Shown here: in pieces, positions 42,553 through 54,696 of the stretch
Layout: every line of letters starts with the position of its first letter
How positions within the stretch are numbered: the first letter of the stretch is position 1
From: Rhypophila decipiens
Taxonomy: Eukaryota > Ascomycota > Sordariomycetes > Sordariales > Naviculisporaceae
Direction: 5' to 3'
NCBI GenBank assembly: GCA_033297075.1
Contig: MU858078.1
Span: 1 to 64,000, forward strand
DNA: 64,000 nucleotides
The notes under the pieces: model-generated
Told to the model about the DNA's origin: nothing
Database searches by the model: none
Seen by the model: only the letters and a program-made list of their open reading frames with translations
Program-made: the position numbers and the translations under genes

Positions 42553-45500
42553 CTACAACCCCTCAAAAACCTCCTCCGCAACAACCTCCAACATCTTTAG
42601 CCCATAAAACCTCGCAACGTTCCGATAAACCCTCAACCGTCTCAACACATCCTCCCTCTTGACCACCACAACCCACTCCCCCGAGCAGGTACAGTGCACC
42701 ATAAACTCATTCACCCTAAGCGCACCACACTTTTTACATTTCAAATCCTGGGTAGTCCACTCGACAACCAAAGCCTCAACATCCCCCACCAGCTTCTCTT
42801 CAATCGCGTTTCTGTCGTACTCGGCCTCGCACTCGTTACACCGCCACACGACCGCCCTACCATCTCCGTGTTCCCCCGGCGAGGGCATGAGATCTGCGTC
42901 CCTGCAGAGATCGATATCCCGCGCCGAGGCGCAGTTATCACAGCTCAGCTGGAGAATCTTGAGAGACTCGGATGGGTTCTGGAAGGCGCCTTCTTTGCTG
43001 AATTCCCGGATTCCAAACATGGCGAGCAGCTCTTTGCGCATGAAGCGCGCCTCGAGGGTGATGTTTCTGTCTAGACTGAGGACTTGCATTATACATTTTA
43101 CCAGTTCGAGTACAGGGTTTGCGGATGGGGTGGAAAGCGTGCGTTTCATGGTGGATGATGGGCCGGTGTGTGCTGCCGAGGGAGTGAGGTGCACCAGATG
43201 GGATCCTGCCAGTTCGGGAATGGCCCAGTCTTCTTTGAGGTCTTGATTGCGCGACTCGAGAGCCTGTCGTTTCATCAGCTTGACGATTGCCTGCTTGAGC
43301 GGCTTCTCGAAATTTTTGCCGAGCATGATCTTGCCTATCCCGCTGCCGACCGTGGTTCCTAGGTTGGTGTCGTCGCCGACTTTGAGGAGGCCGTTGTTGA
43401 TGGGTAGCTGGGTGAATCTGGGCGTCGAGGTGGGATCGCTGCCCGTGGCGGGACGTTTTATGCTGTGCATGATCTCGATAAACTCAATCACCCACTCGCT
43501 GAATACTGGCTGCAGCGCGACTGGGAGGAAGAGGCTCATCTGCCAGTGCATGATCAACTGCAGGTCTTGCTCCTCCTTCTCGGAGACTTCTTGGCAGGCC
43601 TTGCCGCCGTAGTTGACCTCGTCGTACCAGACCAGGTAGTCCCAGTACTCTTTGATCTTCAGGTCGAGAAAGTGAAAGAGCGGCTTGCCTTTGATGCTCT
43701 TGATGATGTAGTCGGCGTAGGCATACCCATTGGCAATGTCGGACTTGGTGGTCTGTAGCATCAGGCGGTTAGCGCTGGCGTAGATGACCCTGGACCCGAC
43801 ACGCCGAAAGTTTTCCATGAGCTGGAGGAGGGCCTTGCGGCTCATCATCTGCACATAGTAGTGCAGGGCTCGATCGTACAGAAACGACGTGGGCGACTCG
43901 ACCCAGCGGACAAGACTCTGGACCATCAGATCCGCCATGGATGACCCCTTGCAGGCCTCGGCCCACCACGCCTTGACCATCTCGCGGAGCACTAGCACGC
44001 CCGTGTTCAAAAATGCGCCGTCAGAGTACATAATGTCATCTTCGGCGTCATGGTCGACGGCTGGGTTGAACGTGATGCCTTCTGCGCCCTCCAGTTCGTT
44101 GACGAGCGATGACGTGAGAATCGTGTTGATGGCGAGGTTCTTGATGTCGATGTCGATACAGACAGACGGATATGTCCCAGGCGTGTTGACCGAAGGCATC
44201 CTAACCAGGTCAAGCGGGCCGGTGACATCGTCCATTTCGTAACCGGCATGGTCGGGGCGTGGGCTGGGGGACCACCACAGCACCACGTCGTTCGCCTGCA
44301 GACGGCGGGCGTACGAGACATCGATCAGGAACCGGGGATCATACCGATCAAGATTGCACAGTGGGATATCACCATACCTGGCCAGGGCCATCATGCACGA
44401 GATCCATGAGCCCAGGCCGAGATAGTGACCGACGAGTCTGCGGGCAACGACGGTCTGCCAGCCGAGGGGCGGCAAAAGACTGTCTGCTTGGTCATATTTC
44501 AGCGGCAGGACTGGCAGATCTCCCAGGACCGGGACCTCATGCACCAGCATATCGCGCTGCGAAGACTGAATCACTGCCATGGTGGGACCCGACTCCTCCT
44601 TCCTCATCTTCTTCACCACGTCACCAATCTCGAGGAAGAGCTTGCGTCGGGTTGTGACCTGGGTGACCTTGAACGTGAGCTTCTCTTGGTATTTGAAGAT
44701 GTCCTGCCAGCCAGGCTCATTTTCCTCGCTCGCCTGGCGAAGGAGCTCAGCATACAGCTTGGTGATGTTGGGTATGTCCTGTCCGCCGTCCTTGGTCTTC
44801 TGCTGAATGACCACATGAGCCTGGTCACTGGTGGTCGAAAACAGGCCGAAGACTTGACGGTCACCGGAACTAATGTGTGACACGTAAATGTAGGCCATGC
44901 GAACGTCATCGAGATACACCTTTGGTTTGGCCGGTCGGATCAGCCCAGACAGGTCGAAACCGTGGTCAAGACCCTTTCCGAGGACGCCAGCCTGGGTCTC
45001 GTCGATGGTGCACATGTTGCCAAGCTGGAGAATAGCCCTCATATTGAGGGGCAGCTGCTTCTCGTAAACCCCTTCGACGTTGGGATGATTAAACAGCGCA
45101 CTGAACTTTTCGGCTTGGTTAAAGTAAACCTCCTCGGGTACGGTGAGCCTCAACAGGTTGGCAGACGAGTGCCCGTTGGGGAGCGTGTGATTAACCTGCT
45201 CCACATGGCACTCCTCCATGTCAATGGGTGGAAGCTTCTTGCCCCTCAGATTCAAAAACAATTGCCGGGCCACCTTGATCTTGAGCGTGTGGATCCTTGT
45301 ATCGAGAAGGACATGTGCAGTCACAATACCAGGCGTCTCGGTTGGCTTGAGCTCAAGCAACTGCCAGGTATTTCGGTACGTCACCGCGGCCTGCTGTCGG
45401 AGCGTCTGGTGGATATTGCTCTGGGCATTGCCTCGCCTATCGCCAAATAGGTGGCGTCGACGGGCCCGAGCAGCCTTTTGAAGCTTCCACTTGAGCTTCT

Positions 45501-48500
45501 GGTACTCCAAGAAAGCCACATAGTCCTCGCTCGGGTCTGGCATCTTCTTTGGCAGCGAAAGAAATGGGTCCTGGGTCTCGGGCGCTGGGTAGGGTGACTT
45601 TCTCTTCTGAGCACCACCAGCCTTTTGTGATGCCGTGATGGCCGACATGACGGTCTTGGGCTTTAGCAGACCCCCAAAATCCTCCATATCGCCAAGGTTG
45701 GTGACCTCCTCCAGCGGCGTCTTGGGCGCTGCGCCAAAGAGATCAGTCATCTTTTTCTGCTTCAGCTTGTCCTCCTTGGCGGCGATCCTTCGCCGCAGCC
45801 AGTCCGGATGTGCTATGCGCGGGACTGGGTTCTTCACTTTTTGCAGTGCCGCTGGGATGGTGATCAGCTTTTGGATCACGGATCCAAGACGTTCGGTATA
45901 GTAGTTCCAGTCGAGCAGCTCCCTTGGATCTGTATCGGCGGGCTCCTCCTTGAGCCACTTCCTGAGATACATCCGCTTCGTCTCTTCGTCGGCGGAGAAG
46001 ATGGCAACAGGGACAGCGCGCTCGGTGACAGGTGCACCTCTCGGCCTGGCGCAGATGATGAACTTGCAGTTCAAGCCTTTATCTTTGACCATCTGCTCGC
46101 CCAGGAAGTCGGCCAGACGTTTGGCTGTGGTGATGGACGTCGACTTCTGCGATCCGTATTCTTCCAGAGTCTTGGACATGCTGCGGTTCTCGGAAATTAG
46201 CTCCATGAGCTCGTCGTCGGCCAGCGTGCCGCCTTTGCTTCCGAGCACATCCAACCACTGGTTTGCGACCTTGGCCACCGCGGTGTAGCATTCCTCCAAG
46301 TCCTTGCCGTCCAAGAAGAACTTGAAGATTTGCTGCTGGAAGATCTTGATGAGCTTGAGCTCTCCTCTGCGTTTGACTTCGAATCCCTTCAGCTCGGCAA
46401 GACTGCCGTCGTCGTTGAAGACGGCGTACCTCTTCTTCAAGTTCTTGTCCTCTTCCTTGGACGTGGGGAGAATCATGGCCTTGTACGGGCCATCGACTTC
46501 GAAAAAGATGGAGTTGTCGCTGTGCGTTTCGTACTTGAAGGTCTGGGGGTCCATAAGAGTCTGGTACTGGTGGTTCGTGAACTTGTCGTGGACGAGGTGG
46601 TTCAACATGACGCAGGGGTACGAGATGGTCAGCTTCTTCCCATTCTTGAGCTTGAAGCCAAAGTTTTCGGGGAACGTGGCGGGGAGCATGCACCAGATAC
46701 CATCCGTATCCAGTTCCAGAGGACGGCCTAGCCTCTCGACAAGCTGCCTTGCCAGCTGGATGATGGTGGCGCCCGTCAGGCATGTAACGCCCGCCATTTC
46801 CATCGAGTACCACCGTGAGCCTTTTCTCATGACATAGCCGTAGAAGGAGTTCAGAATGACCTTGTGCGCAAGCTGCAGCGAGTCGAAGAGCACAATCATC
46901 TTCTTGGCCGTCTCGACCTCTGACGGTGACGCACCAGCGCTCTTCAGCGCGTCTGTCTTGCCCTTCCATACTTTGGCTTTGCCCTTGTAGTCGTACCGAC
47001 GATCTCTAAAGTCCCTCACGGTGTCGATGTAAAATGGATTCTCGCGCTGGCAGATGATGGCTTCACGGACAATGGTGGTGGAGTCGTGAATCTTGTGATA
47101 GACCTTTTGAGAGTACATTTGCAGTCGCTTCCGAGTCAGCGCAGCCTGCTCATCCAGCGAGAGATCTTGAAATGACCTTGCTGGAGAGCCAGGATACTTG
47201 CCGGGGAACTTTTCGTTCTCAAGCGCATGCCTGATCATGTTGTACTCGTCGCGCTTTGCGGGTATGTATTCTCCTCTCCACGCCCATGGCAGTCTCCTGT
47301 CGCACGTCTTTCCTGGGCGGTTGAAGTCGCACGCCGCGCAGTCCGACTCTGATATCATGGAATCTGGCTGCAGTCGATTGGTTGTCATGATGTTTGGATA
47401 CATGGACGCGACATCCAAATGGTAAATGAGGGGATTTTCGAGCCGATTCGGTTCCTCCTTGAGTTGTCGTAACTTGGAAGCAATCTGCTCTTTGACTTCC
47501 TCGTAATTGGCGACATCATCCATTGACTTCTTTTCTTCGACCGTGATACTGAACTTTAACGCTGCGTCGAGATCGCGAAGAAGTTCATCAACCGCACCCG
47601 GGTCGACCGCAAATTTAACGGGTATGTCGGCGCGGAAGACGCCAGCTTCAATACTCTCGACGTGGCCTCCAACATACGTCTCGGAATCCAACAGATGACC
47701 GTCCCAAAATGCCTCCTTTGGGGCGACATGCTTGTTGGGGAGCACGATTTCTTTCTGGTAGGCTTGAACCATCAACAACATCTCGCACAAGGTACCTGTA
47801 CCTTTCCTCAGCGTGTCGTCTGGACCGAGGGGCAAGATGGTACACAGCGAGAAAATAAAAGGGTGAACGTATTTCATGTACAAATAATACGTCGCAACGG
47901 CATCGGAGACTGAGTACTCGGCCAGAGTCTGCGGTCTTTCCCTGGCGTAGGGGGTCATAAGCTCAGGGTCAAGTTCATCGGGATCGTAGCCGAGCTTGGC
48001 GACTGTGACGGCTTTGAGACCGCGACTTCCTTGAGGCAGGTAACTGTCACGGTTGACCCAGTGGAAGCAGTCCATGTGAACGCTGTAGCTGCACTTGTAC
48101 TGGTCCTCGCTGTCTCTCTTCCAGCCAGTCTCGTGGTACATGTCGATCCCGTTGGCGCTCGCTCGAGCTTCCACAAACGGCCAATCGAAGAAGTCGCCGT
48201 TGTAAGTGGCGATGACTGTGGGGCGGGCTTCTTTGATACTCAGAAAGAACCTTTCCAACAGTGCCTTCTCGTCGGCTTCGTTAAAAATGGTAAATTTCCC
48301 GGGGTATTCAGGTTTCGGGGTGTAGTCGAAATTATCGATATCCTCCGAGATGATCTCGCGGTTGGTGATCAAGAAACCCTGGCCGTCTATCATGTATGAT
48401 ATCATCATAATCTGATCGATGGCCGCGTCGGGGAATTTCAGGGGTAATTTTGACGTCTCGATATCGTAGGCCATCACGACGGGGTCGGCGGGCGCCAAAC

Positions 48501-49453
48501 GGTCTTCGTTGCGTTTCACCGTCGTAATCCCATTCTTTGCTTCCACAAAATACCATTGACCCACTCGGATATCTATATCAAATCAGCTGGACGCTCGGGA
48601 CCGTGTCGAAAGGTCGCAAACTTACCCAAGTCTATCATTACTCTAACGTGGTATGGGACGTCGTACTCCCGTATATCAACAATGAAATCGCTAGCCTCCA
48701 GATAAGATGCATTATTACGTCGGTCGTCAATTCGTAAATCATCGTCGAAATGATCAATGTTGCCGGCTGCACTAAAAGAGACATGTTAGCGGACTGGTGA
48801 GTTCAGGAAAGCGACACCAATACATACTTTGCGACCTCGGCATATGTGTCCATCGCGTCCATGCCCTTCTTGTTCTTTTCCGCAATGGGCATTATATCCT
48901 TCCTGGCAGCCATCAAATCCTGCACATTGTGAAACCTCAGCTCTATAAATGTCCGCCGGTATCCCAGTAAGTGATTTGGCATCTTGAGGTCCTCCTTCTC
49001 AACTCGCTTGACGGACTTGGTGACCCCGCCGCCAGGGACTCTTTTGCACCACTCCTCCACCTCGGTTTCGTGCCCTTTCCGGCAGGCCACGAGAATATAG
49101 GGCTCGAACTCGACGGTCGCTTTGAACGTGGACCCGTCCTCCTCGATAAAGTAGCAGTCCAGCGCGGCTCGTCCACCGCCCCCAGGGACTCGGGGGTCGT
49201 CTAGGGCGGTAGACTGGACGTTGACTAACCAGCCTTCGCGTTTCCTTCCTGCGTCATATCGTGCGAAGCCCATGTTCTCGTCGATCTGGTGTGCGAGCCT
49301 GGTGCGCTCCCATTTCTCGTCCGTGGAGGTGGCCTCGCCTCTGCCGCTGGACGAGGCCGCAAATGTTCTGGTCCTGTTGCCGCCATGGTAGGCCTTTTTG
49401 CCCCCTCCGCGTTGGTAGCCCTTCCGGGGCTGCCGGAGAGATGTGTTGGGCAT
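42553..49453 (-). CDS. POL2: DNA polymerase epsilon catalytic subunit
   Basis: Three exons, 49453-48828, 48771-48626 and 48572-42553, total 6792 bases and give 2263 residues. The proofreading site AYDIETS sits at 292-298, with Asp294 and Glu296. Exo motifs FNEADEKALLERF and FDWPFVEARA follow. Polymerase motifs include LDVASMYPNIM (motif A), LNSFYGYVMRKGSRWYSMEMAG and the epsilon-specific ELDTDGIW (motif C). The inactive second polymerase half follows. The C-terminus carries two metal-binding modules: CDNCASARDIDLC...CNEC and CKKC...CTC. Pol2 makes the leading strand at the fork and its C-terminal half holds the CMG helicase and Dpb2. Two ACGCG cores lie in the upstream region (49731 and 49763). 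Nothing is missing. Confidence 0.98.
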
Positions 49454-50151
49454 GGTCGTAGATATGGGAGAATGGGTTGCCCGGCCGGATGTGGGCTGTC
49501 CCTCGAGATCTTGGAGGCCTGGGTATTATCTTGGTCCTCGGGGAGCGAAATCTCCTTTGTACAAGATGGATTCGCTCAAGAAAAGACCAACATTGACAAC
49601 GGAATAGGAGATCGTATCTCGGATGTGTCTCTTGGGCAATTGGGGTGTGTATGCTACTTTTTACCCCTAAACGCAGCGCATGTGTTGAATGTTTGGATCG
49701 AGAAGGCCATTAAACAAGAGTTTAATGGCGACGCGACAGAGCGCGACGTGCTCCAATGGCGGACGCGAGCGTGTTAATGGAGTGCCCCACCAAAACTGAC
49801 CCTGGTGCCATGGTGGGGCAGAACCGGTACGTACCATCCGGTGCACGGTCCACTTTTTACATCCCTGACGATTGGATGCATCTTTGAGCTTCGAGGTTGA
49901 AGCTATTTTGGGGAAGCTCCAAGGGAATCCGATTGATGTTGGCTGTAACATTGCCCTTGTAGGCTTGTAGCTCCCAAAACACCGAGGTACTGAATATCCA
50001 GACAAACTTACACCAAGATGACGTTGCCGAACGTGAAAGCTAATCACCAGCAAGCTTTTAGTCCAAGTTCCGAGGTTATCTCGATCCTGACGAACCTCCT
50101 CGACAGCCATCAAACCCTCACCAGATCTTCTGTTCCTCTTACTCCTCCAGA
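49454..50151. promoter_or_regulatory. Divergent promoter region of POL2 and COX20
   Basis: About 700 bases between divergent starts. ACGCG cores, the centre of the MBF (MCB) element of yeast replication genes, occur at 49731-49735 and 49763-49767. This fits cell-cycle control of POL2 but is not proof. Confidence 0.45.
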
Positions 50152-50697
50152 ATGACAACAAACCCAAGCGACCCCTCGGGAGGGCAACCCGAAGACCCGA
50201 GCAAAACCTGGCTATCCGCCTCCTCCTCCTCCTCCCAACCACCGCAATCATCCTCCCAGTCCCAATCCCAATCCGACCAGAATGCCGCCCAAGGTCAACA
50301 GCCGAAAAAAGGTCCCACCCTCTCCGACGTAGAAATAAAACCAACCGACTTCCTAACAGTACACCACCGCCCCTGCGCGCGACAAGGCTTCATGACAGGA
50401 ATAGCCGGCGGCGTGGGCATGATGGGAATACGATTCATAGCCGGGTCGCCCGCCATGAAAGCCGCCCACTGGGGGGTAGGAACATTTGCCGGAGCCTCCA
50501 TTCTCGGGTGGGAATACTGCCGCTTCCAACGGCGCAAGGAGGCTGAAAAGATGAAGCGCGTGGTGGAAGTGTATGACCACCGGCAGGCCGAGCTGGCGCT
50601 GGAGAAGAAAAAGAAGATGGAAGAGGAGCAGGCACGGAAGAGGTTAGAAGAGGAGGAGGCTGCCAAACGAAAAGGGACTAGTTGGAAGTTTTGGTGA
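50152..50697 (+). CDS. COX20: Cytochrome c oxidase assembly protein Cox20
   Basis: A single exon of 181 residues. A Ser/Gln-rich head (1-55) precedes the conserved core LTVHHRPCARQGFMTGIAGG. The core then reads FIAGSPAMKAAHWGVGTFAGASILGWEYCRFQRRKE. Two short hydrophobic segments make an inner-membrane hairpin. The charged coiled-coil tail (EKKKKMEEEQARKRLEEEE) follows. This order matches the FAM36A/Cox20 family. Cox20 is an inner-membrane chaperone that presents Cox2 to the copper-insertion factors. The fungal N-terminal head is longer than in yeast or human, as in other filamentous fungi. It diverges from POL2. Confidence 0.93.
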   Translation: MTTNPSDPSGGQPEDPSKTWLSASSSSSQPPQSSSQSQSQSDQNAAQGQQPKKGPTLSDVEIKPTDFLTVHHRPCARQGFMTGIAGGVGMMGIRFIAGSPAMKAAHWGVGTFAGASILGWEYCRFQRRKEAEKMKRVVEVYDHRQAELALEKKKKMEEEQARKRLEEEEAAKRKGTSWKFW

Positions 50698-51355
50698 AAA
50701 CCGGGGAGCGGGCAGAGTCGTTATTGCTACGGGATGTATGCTTCACCCAGGAACTGTGAATATCATGTATAAAAATGTATGACTGGACTGCTCGTATCTG
50801 GTATTAAACTGATACTGGTAAAGTGTGATGAAAATTATTTAACCCTGATGTTGCGAAGGAAAGCCATTGATCATCACACATCTCCTCCGCTCCAAAGTCA
50901 TTAGTCTCCACGCAACAAAAGAAATAGGAAAAAGAAAGATATCAAAACCCATGGTCAGCAGCCATACGAGTTCCCAAAGCCTTACAAGGATCTCTGGGCA
51001 ATACTCCATGTCCTTCTTTCCGCTCCTTTTTGATTCCTGATCGAAAACGCCATGGAAGAAATAACAATCCCTGATGAGGTGGCCTGGAGTTCCGCTGTTC
51101 CCTGTTGAGCCATTGTTTCCAGACAAACTGCCATCGCACTCAAGTGATAAACGCCACGCACCGCTCAATACGAAAATGCCAGAGATCCCAGAAAGAAAAT
51201 GTACGCAAAGGAAAACCCCTATAAAAAAATATAAAAAAAAGAGGCCGTCTCAATGTCGTGAACCGTCAAGGTCGTAGCCTGACAGAGTCAGGGTGTCAAG
51301 TAGAAAGATGGAAATGACGGATATCGGGGTCATGACCCTTGAAAGGTAAAGAAAT
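50698..51355. other. Convergent 3' spacer
   Basis: A 109-codon frame on the minus strand at 50839-51168 has one hydrophobic stretch, but no start context or domain to support it. A-rich tract at about 51225-51243. Otherwise nothing. Confidence 0.5.
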
Positions 51356-52369
51356 TCAAAAGCTGATCAGCTCCGTCGCACTCTCCATAAAGCGCACCCG
51401 TCTGCGCTCGACATTTCCCTTGAGCTCGACAAGACCAGGCACGGGGCTGCCCCTCCGGCGCTGGTTCCTCTTTGCTCTGGCCTCGCGCTCCTCCCTCTTC
51501 TTGTATTCGGCGAGCTGCTGACGGCGCCTAACCGTACGAGCATACGCTATAGCAGGTGTTGGTTTGAACCCGATGCCGTTGATTCCAGTTCCGTCGTCGT
51601 CACTGTCGTCAGGGTCGTAGATGGTGATTTCGTCATCATGCCAGGTGAGGCTAGCTCGGACCGGGTCGACGATGTGTGTCTCCTCCGAATCGTCTCCATT
51701 GGCCGCGGGATTCGTCTTTGCCGACAGTGGCGGTGTGCCAGCTCGCTGTCGGCTGCGCGGAGTGCCGCCCGGCGACGACATGGACGAGCTAGGTGGTGAG
51801 ATGCTTCTGCGGGGTTTGCCAGGGCTGGATGACGATCCGGTGTTTGCAACGGTCTCCGATTGCTCGACCACTGCTGTGTCTACGGCGAATTGGACCGACT
51901 TTGGGGACTTGCGTGGCTCGGTGCGATTGTCTCTGCCGAGCGGTGTTGCAACGTCATCCTCCTCGGCTGTCAAGTCGTTGATCGATTTGGCGGTGGCAGG
52001 CCTGGAGACAGCAAGACTGTCGCTATCCGTCATGTGGACGTCCGAACGCTTCATGCGTTTGCGTGCCCCATCGCGCATGTCGTCTTGCATATTCGCGAAA
52101 GCATCGTCAAGAAAATCGCCCTTCGAGATGGGTCCTGTTGGTGGTGATTTGCGTGTGTGGCCGCCTCCACTCTGGACCCCGCCCCCACTTTCCAAGGTGA
52201 GCCCCCGGAACCTGTGGGCAACTCCAGACCGAGGGCTCATGCTGCCATCTTGGACGGTGAGATTGGGGTCAAAAGTGAACTGGGCCGTGGTGTACAGGCT
52301 GGGGACGTCATTGTCATGGTGAAGCTCGGAGCGCTTCCTCTTAGGTGTGGAGAATGGGGAGTCCGCCAT
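51356..52369 (-). CDS. Conserved-looking disordered nuclear-type protein
   Basis: A single exon of 337 residues starting MADSPFSTPKRKRSEL. PKRKR near the N-terminus could be a nuclear localisation signal. The middle is Ser/Pro-rich and disordered. A compact conserved-looking block (ASLTWHDDEITIYDPDDSD, then DGTGINGIGFKPTPAIA) leads into a long basic helix (ARTVRRRQQLAEYKKREERE, then ARAKRNQRRRG). The tail ends VRFMESATELISF. The WHDDEITIYDPDDSDDDGTGINGIGFKPTP block is the most domain-like part. I do not know its function. The basic helix could bind nucleic acid. The frame and composition make it a confident gene. Confidence 0.8.
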   Translation of the reverse strand: MADSPFSTPKRKRSELHHDNDVPSLYTTAQFTFDPNLTVQDGSMSPRSGVAHRFRGLTLESGGGVQSGGGHTRKSPPTGPISKGDFLDDAFANMQDDMRDGARKRMKRSDVHMTDSDSLAVSRPATAKSINDLTAEEDDVATPLGRDNRTEPRKSPKSVQFAVDTAVVEQSETVANTGSSSSPGKPRRSISPPSSSMSSPGGTPRSRQRAGTPPLSAKTNPAANGDDSEETHIVDPVRASLTWHDDEITIYDPDDSDDDGTGINGIGFKPTPAIAYARTVRRRQQLAEYKKREEREARAKRNQRRRGSPVPGLVELKGNVERRRVRFMESATELISF

Positions 52370-52769
52370 GGCTTGTTGGTTGAGGTTCAGCTGGGAGGGA
52401 TAGCTGATGGTAAGCGGATGTAGTACGTTGCAGATTGTCGAAACTCCTCAATCCAGTTCGGCAGTGTGGGATCTCGAGAGATTGGTGTGGTTTCCTCGCT
52501 AGCGCTAGCAATGCATTGTCCTATTCAAGACTTCAAAGGAGTTGATCGTTGTGATAACAAATGAGTAGTAGTATGCTGGGGTCCAGGAAAGCAAAAGACG
52601 TTGGTGTTGGCTAATATATCAGCGGCAGTTGCAGGAGGGAAAGATGAGCGTGTGTTCGTGTCCTTCAGGTGCACAACCATGCAAGATTATTGGCTGTCTG
52701 GCAAGCCGTTTGGGTCATGTACACTAGAAAGGCATGAAGGGCAGGGACGGTATGTACAGTACAATCAGA
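52370..52769. other. Upstream region of the nuclear-type protein gene
   Basis: Promoter region up to the MITE. No gene seen. Confidence 0.55.
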
Positions 52770-53054
52770 CGCCGCCGTTAAAACCACCCTTTGGCCTTCA
52801 ATCTGGTGTCCCAAGGTCAATTACAAATAAATGCCTTGACCGGCCCGAATAAATCCTTTAACTGGCTCGAATAAATGCCTTAACTAGCTCGAATAAATAC
52901 CTTAACTAGCTCGAATAAATACCTTCGACTTACTCGAATAACTGCCTTAACTAGCTTGAATAAATACCTTGACTGGCTCGAATAAATGCCTAGATTGAAG
53001 GCTAGACGGTGGTTTTAGCCAGGCATGCCCCGTACGGTGGTTTTAACGGCGGCG
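52770..53054. mobile_element. 285-bp MITE with 8-bp target-site duplication
   Basis: Perfect 19-bp terminal inverted repeats (cgccgccgttaaaaccacc at 52770-52788, and its complement at 53036-53054) bound the element. The same 8-bp word caatcaga lies directly outside both ends (52762-52769 and 53055-53062). The inner arms also match in inverse (gccttcaatct at 52794-52804 and agattgaaggc at 52992-53002). There is no coding capacity. An 8-bp duplication is typical of hAT-superfamily insertion, so I call it a non-autonomous hAT-like element. Confidence 0.85.
52824..52990. repeat. 22-bp tandem repeat inside the MITE, 7.5 copies
   Basis: The unit gaataaatRccttaactRgctc repeats with point differences and one 23-bp copy. 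It fills nearly the whole loop between the element's inverted arms. Confidence 0.9.
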
Positions 53055-53062
53055 CAATCAGA

Positions 53063-54696
53063 GCGCAGGAGCTCTCATCCCATGAAAGTGGTTGTTGACA
53101 AAGGGTTCAGGGCCAATGGCATCAGCAGTCTTTAGCTACAACTTTAGCAGTGTCGTAGAAACACTACGTTTAGAGGCGTTGGCACCCCCTGTATGGCCCC
53201 ACAAGGCGCTGTATCCCGTGCCCCGCTTCTGCAAGCTCTTTAACGTGCTTTGTTTCTGGGAAATATTCACTTCATCAGTGCCCGTTCGACATGCCACGCG
53301 ATTGAGAGATGAGGTCAAAATGCCACCTTTGTCGGTATTCTTTGAGCCTTCAGGGGTGGATTCACCAAGCCATTGTTGATAAACAGAAGCGGTTCTTGTC
53401 TCGACCTTGTTGGCGTAATAGCGTTGAACAACCGCGTGTACCGGAATCCGTGTCGTACCTGACTGCCCGGGAGCTGGCCGGCCGTCCGAACACGTATGAC
53501 GAGCCACGATCAAGCATCCTGAAGAACGCGAGCTAATTGCTTGCTTCTTCTGCCCAAACCGACGTTGTTCGCTGACATTTCAACCACGTCTTGAATTGGG
53601 TCTGCTTTTTTTGCGCCTGACGAGCGTCAACACTTGGTCGTGTTCAGCTTGTACCCGGTCTGGTGCCAATGGTGAAGATGGTGGCAACTTCATTGCCCAA
53701 TTCACATCTCATGTACATGCTCACTGCATCGGGCAGAAACAACCTTCAACAGCCCCATCTCAGTATATGGGGTAACGGTAACGCGCAAGAGACTCAACGC
53801 CACTTTGAGTTTCAATACTAGAGCCTCTGGAGGCGTTGAGTTGTTGTTTCACAACGGGTACTCCCCGTTGCCGGGCCTGAACGTTATATAACCGCCACGG
53901 ATCTGGTTCACAGCTCCAATACCCACCAATGACGGGCTGACGGCATTTGCATCGGACTTCATGTTGTGGTACACCAGCGTTACTGGTTACTTGTGCTTAA
54001 CGAAGCGTTGGGTGTAGGGTTAGGGTTAGGGTTATGGGAGCTGTGCCCCTTCTGGACAGCCATCTCCGTACACCCAGAATGACTGAATGACTGATCGACA
54101 CTAATTCTTCGCTGTTCCCTCTTCTAGAGAAACTTCTTTTTCTCCTCAATATCAAGCCTTCCGGCTTATTCCTTGCTCGGGATACGATGCCTATCATGGA
54201 CACTCCGCGGTATCCATTGTGGCTCGTACTGCCTTCTCAATACCAAGAACGATGCCCTTGACTGTCCTATATGTCAAGGGTTGAGGTCGAGTTTGAGTGG
54301 CTCGCTGTTGTCGGCATTAAGTTAATATTTGTGTTTTAAAAATTTCTATTTTCTTACTGTTAACGGTTAACCTTTAAGCTTATCTCAACTCAGACGAATT
54401 ATGAGCTCGTAAACCTGAGCATGGGTTTGGAGGAGAAGCGCCATCGCCAGCATGGAATCGGAATATCCAAAGGAGGCATGGTCAGAGTGGAATCGTGGAT
54501 TGACCTATCAGCGGCCAAAATGTGTCGCGAACAATCCACTAGCCTCCCTCATCAGTGACCAGCTATTTCCTCGAGCGGGGTTTCTCGACAGTTCAAAAGC
54601 TTCGTCGTGGACAAGATTTCGCCAACTCAACAGTTCACGCTATCCACGGGAACGATATTCTGCCAAGCAACGACTTACTAGAGTGAGAATACAATC
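53063..54696. other. 1.6-kb stretch with an interstitial telomere tract
   Basis: No gene supported. Frames on both strands near 53100-53510 lack domains. Confidence 0.5.
54015..54034. repeat. Interstitial telomeric repeat
   Basis: Just over three TTAGGG units in tandem (54015-54034), matching the standard filamentous-fungal telomere repeat but flanked by non-telomeric sequence on both sides. Confidence 0.9.

Noticed and set aside
46079..46969. 296-codon minus-strand frame
   Set aside because: It lies within POL2 in another frame.
50839..51168. 109-codon minus-strand frame with a hydrophobic patch
   Set aside because: It lies in a convergent 3' spacer with no supporting motif.
53136..53513. 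125-codon minus-strand frame next to the MITE
   Set aside because: No transposase or other domain is recognisable.
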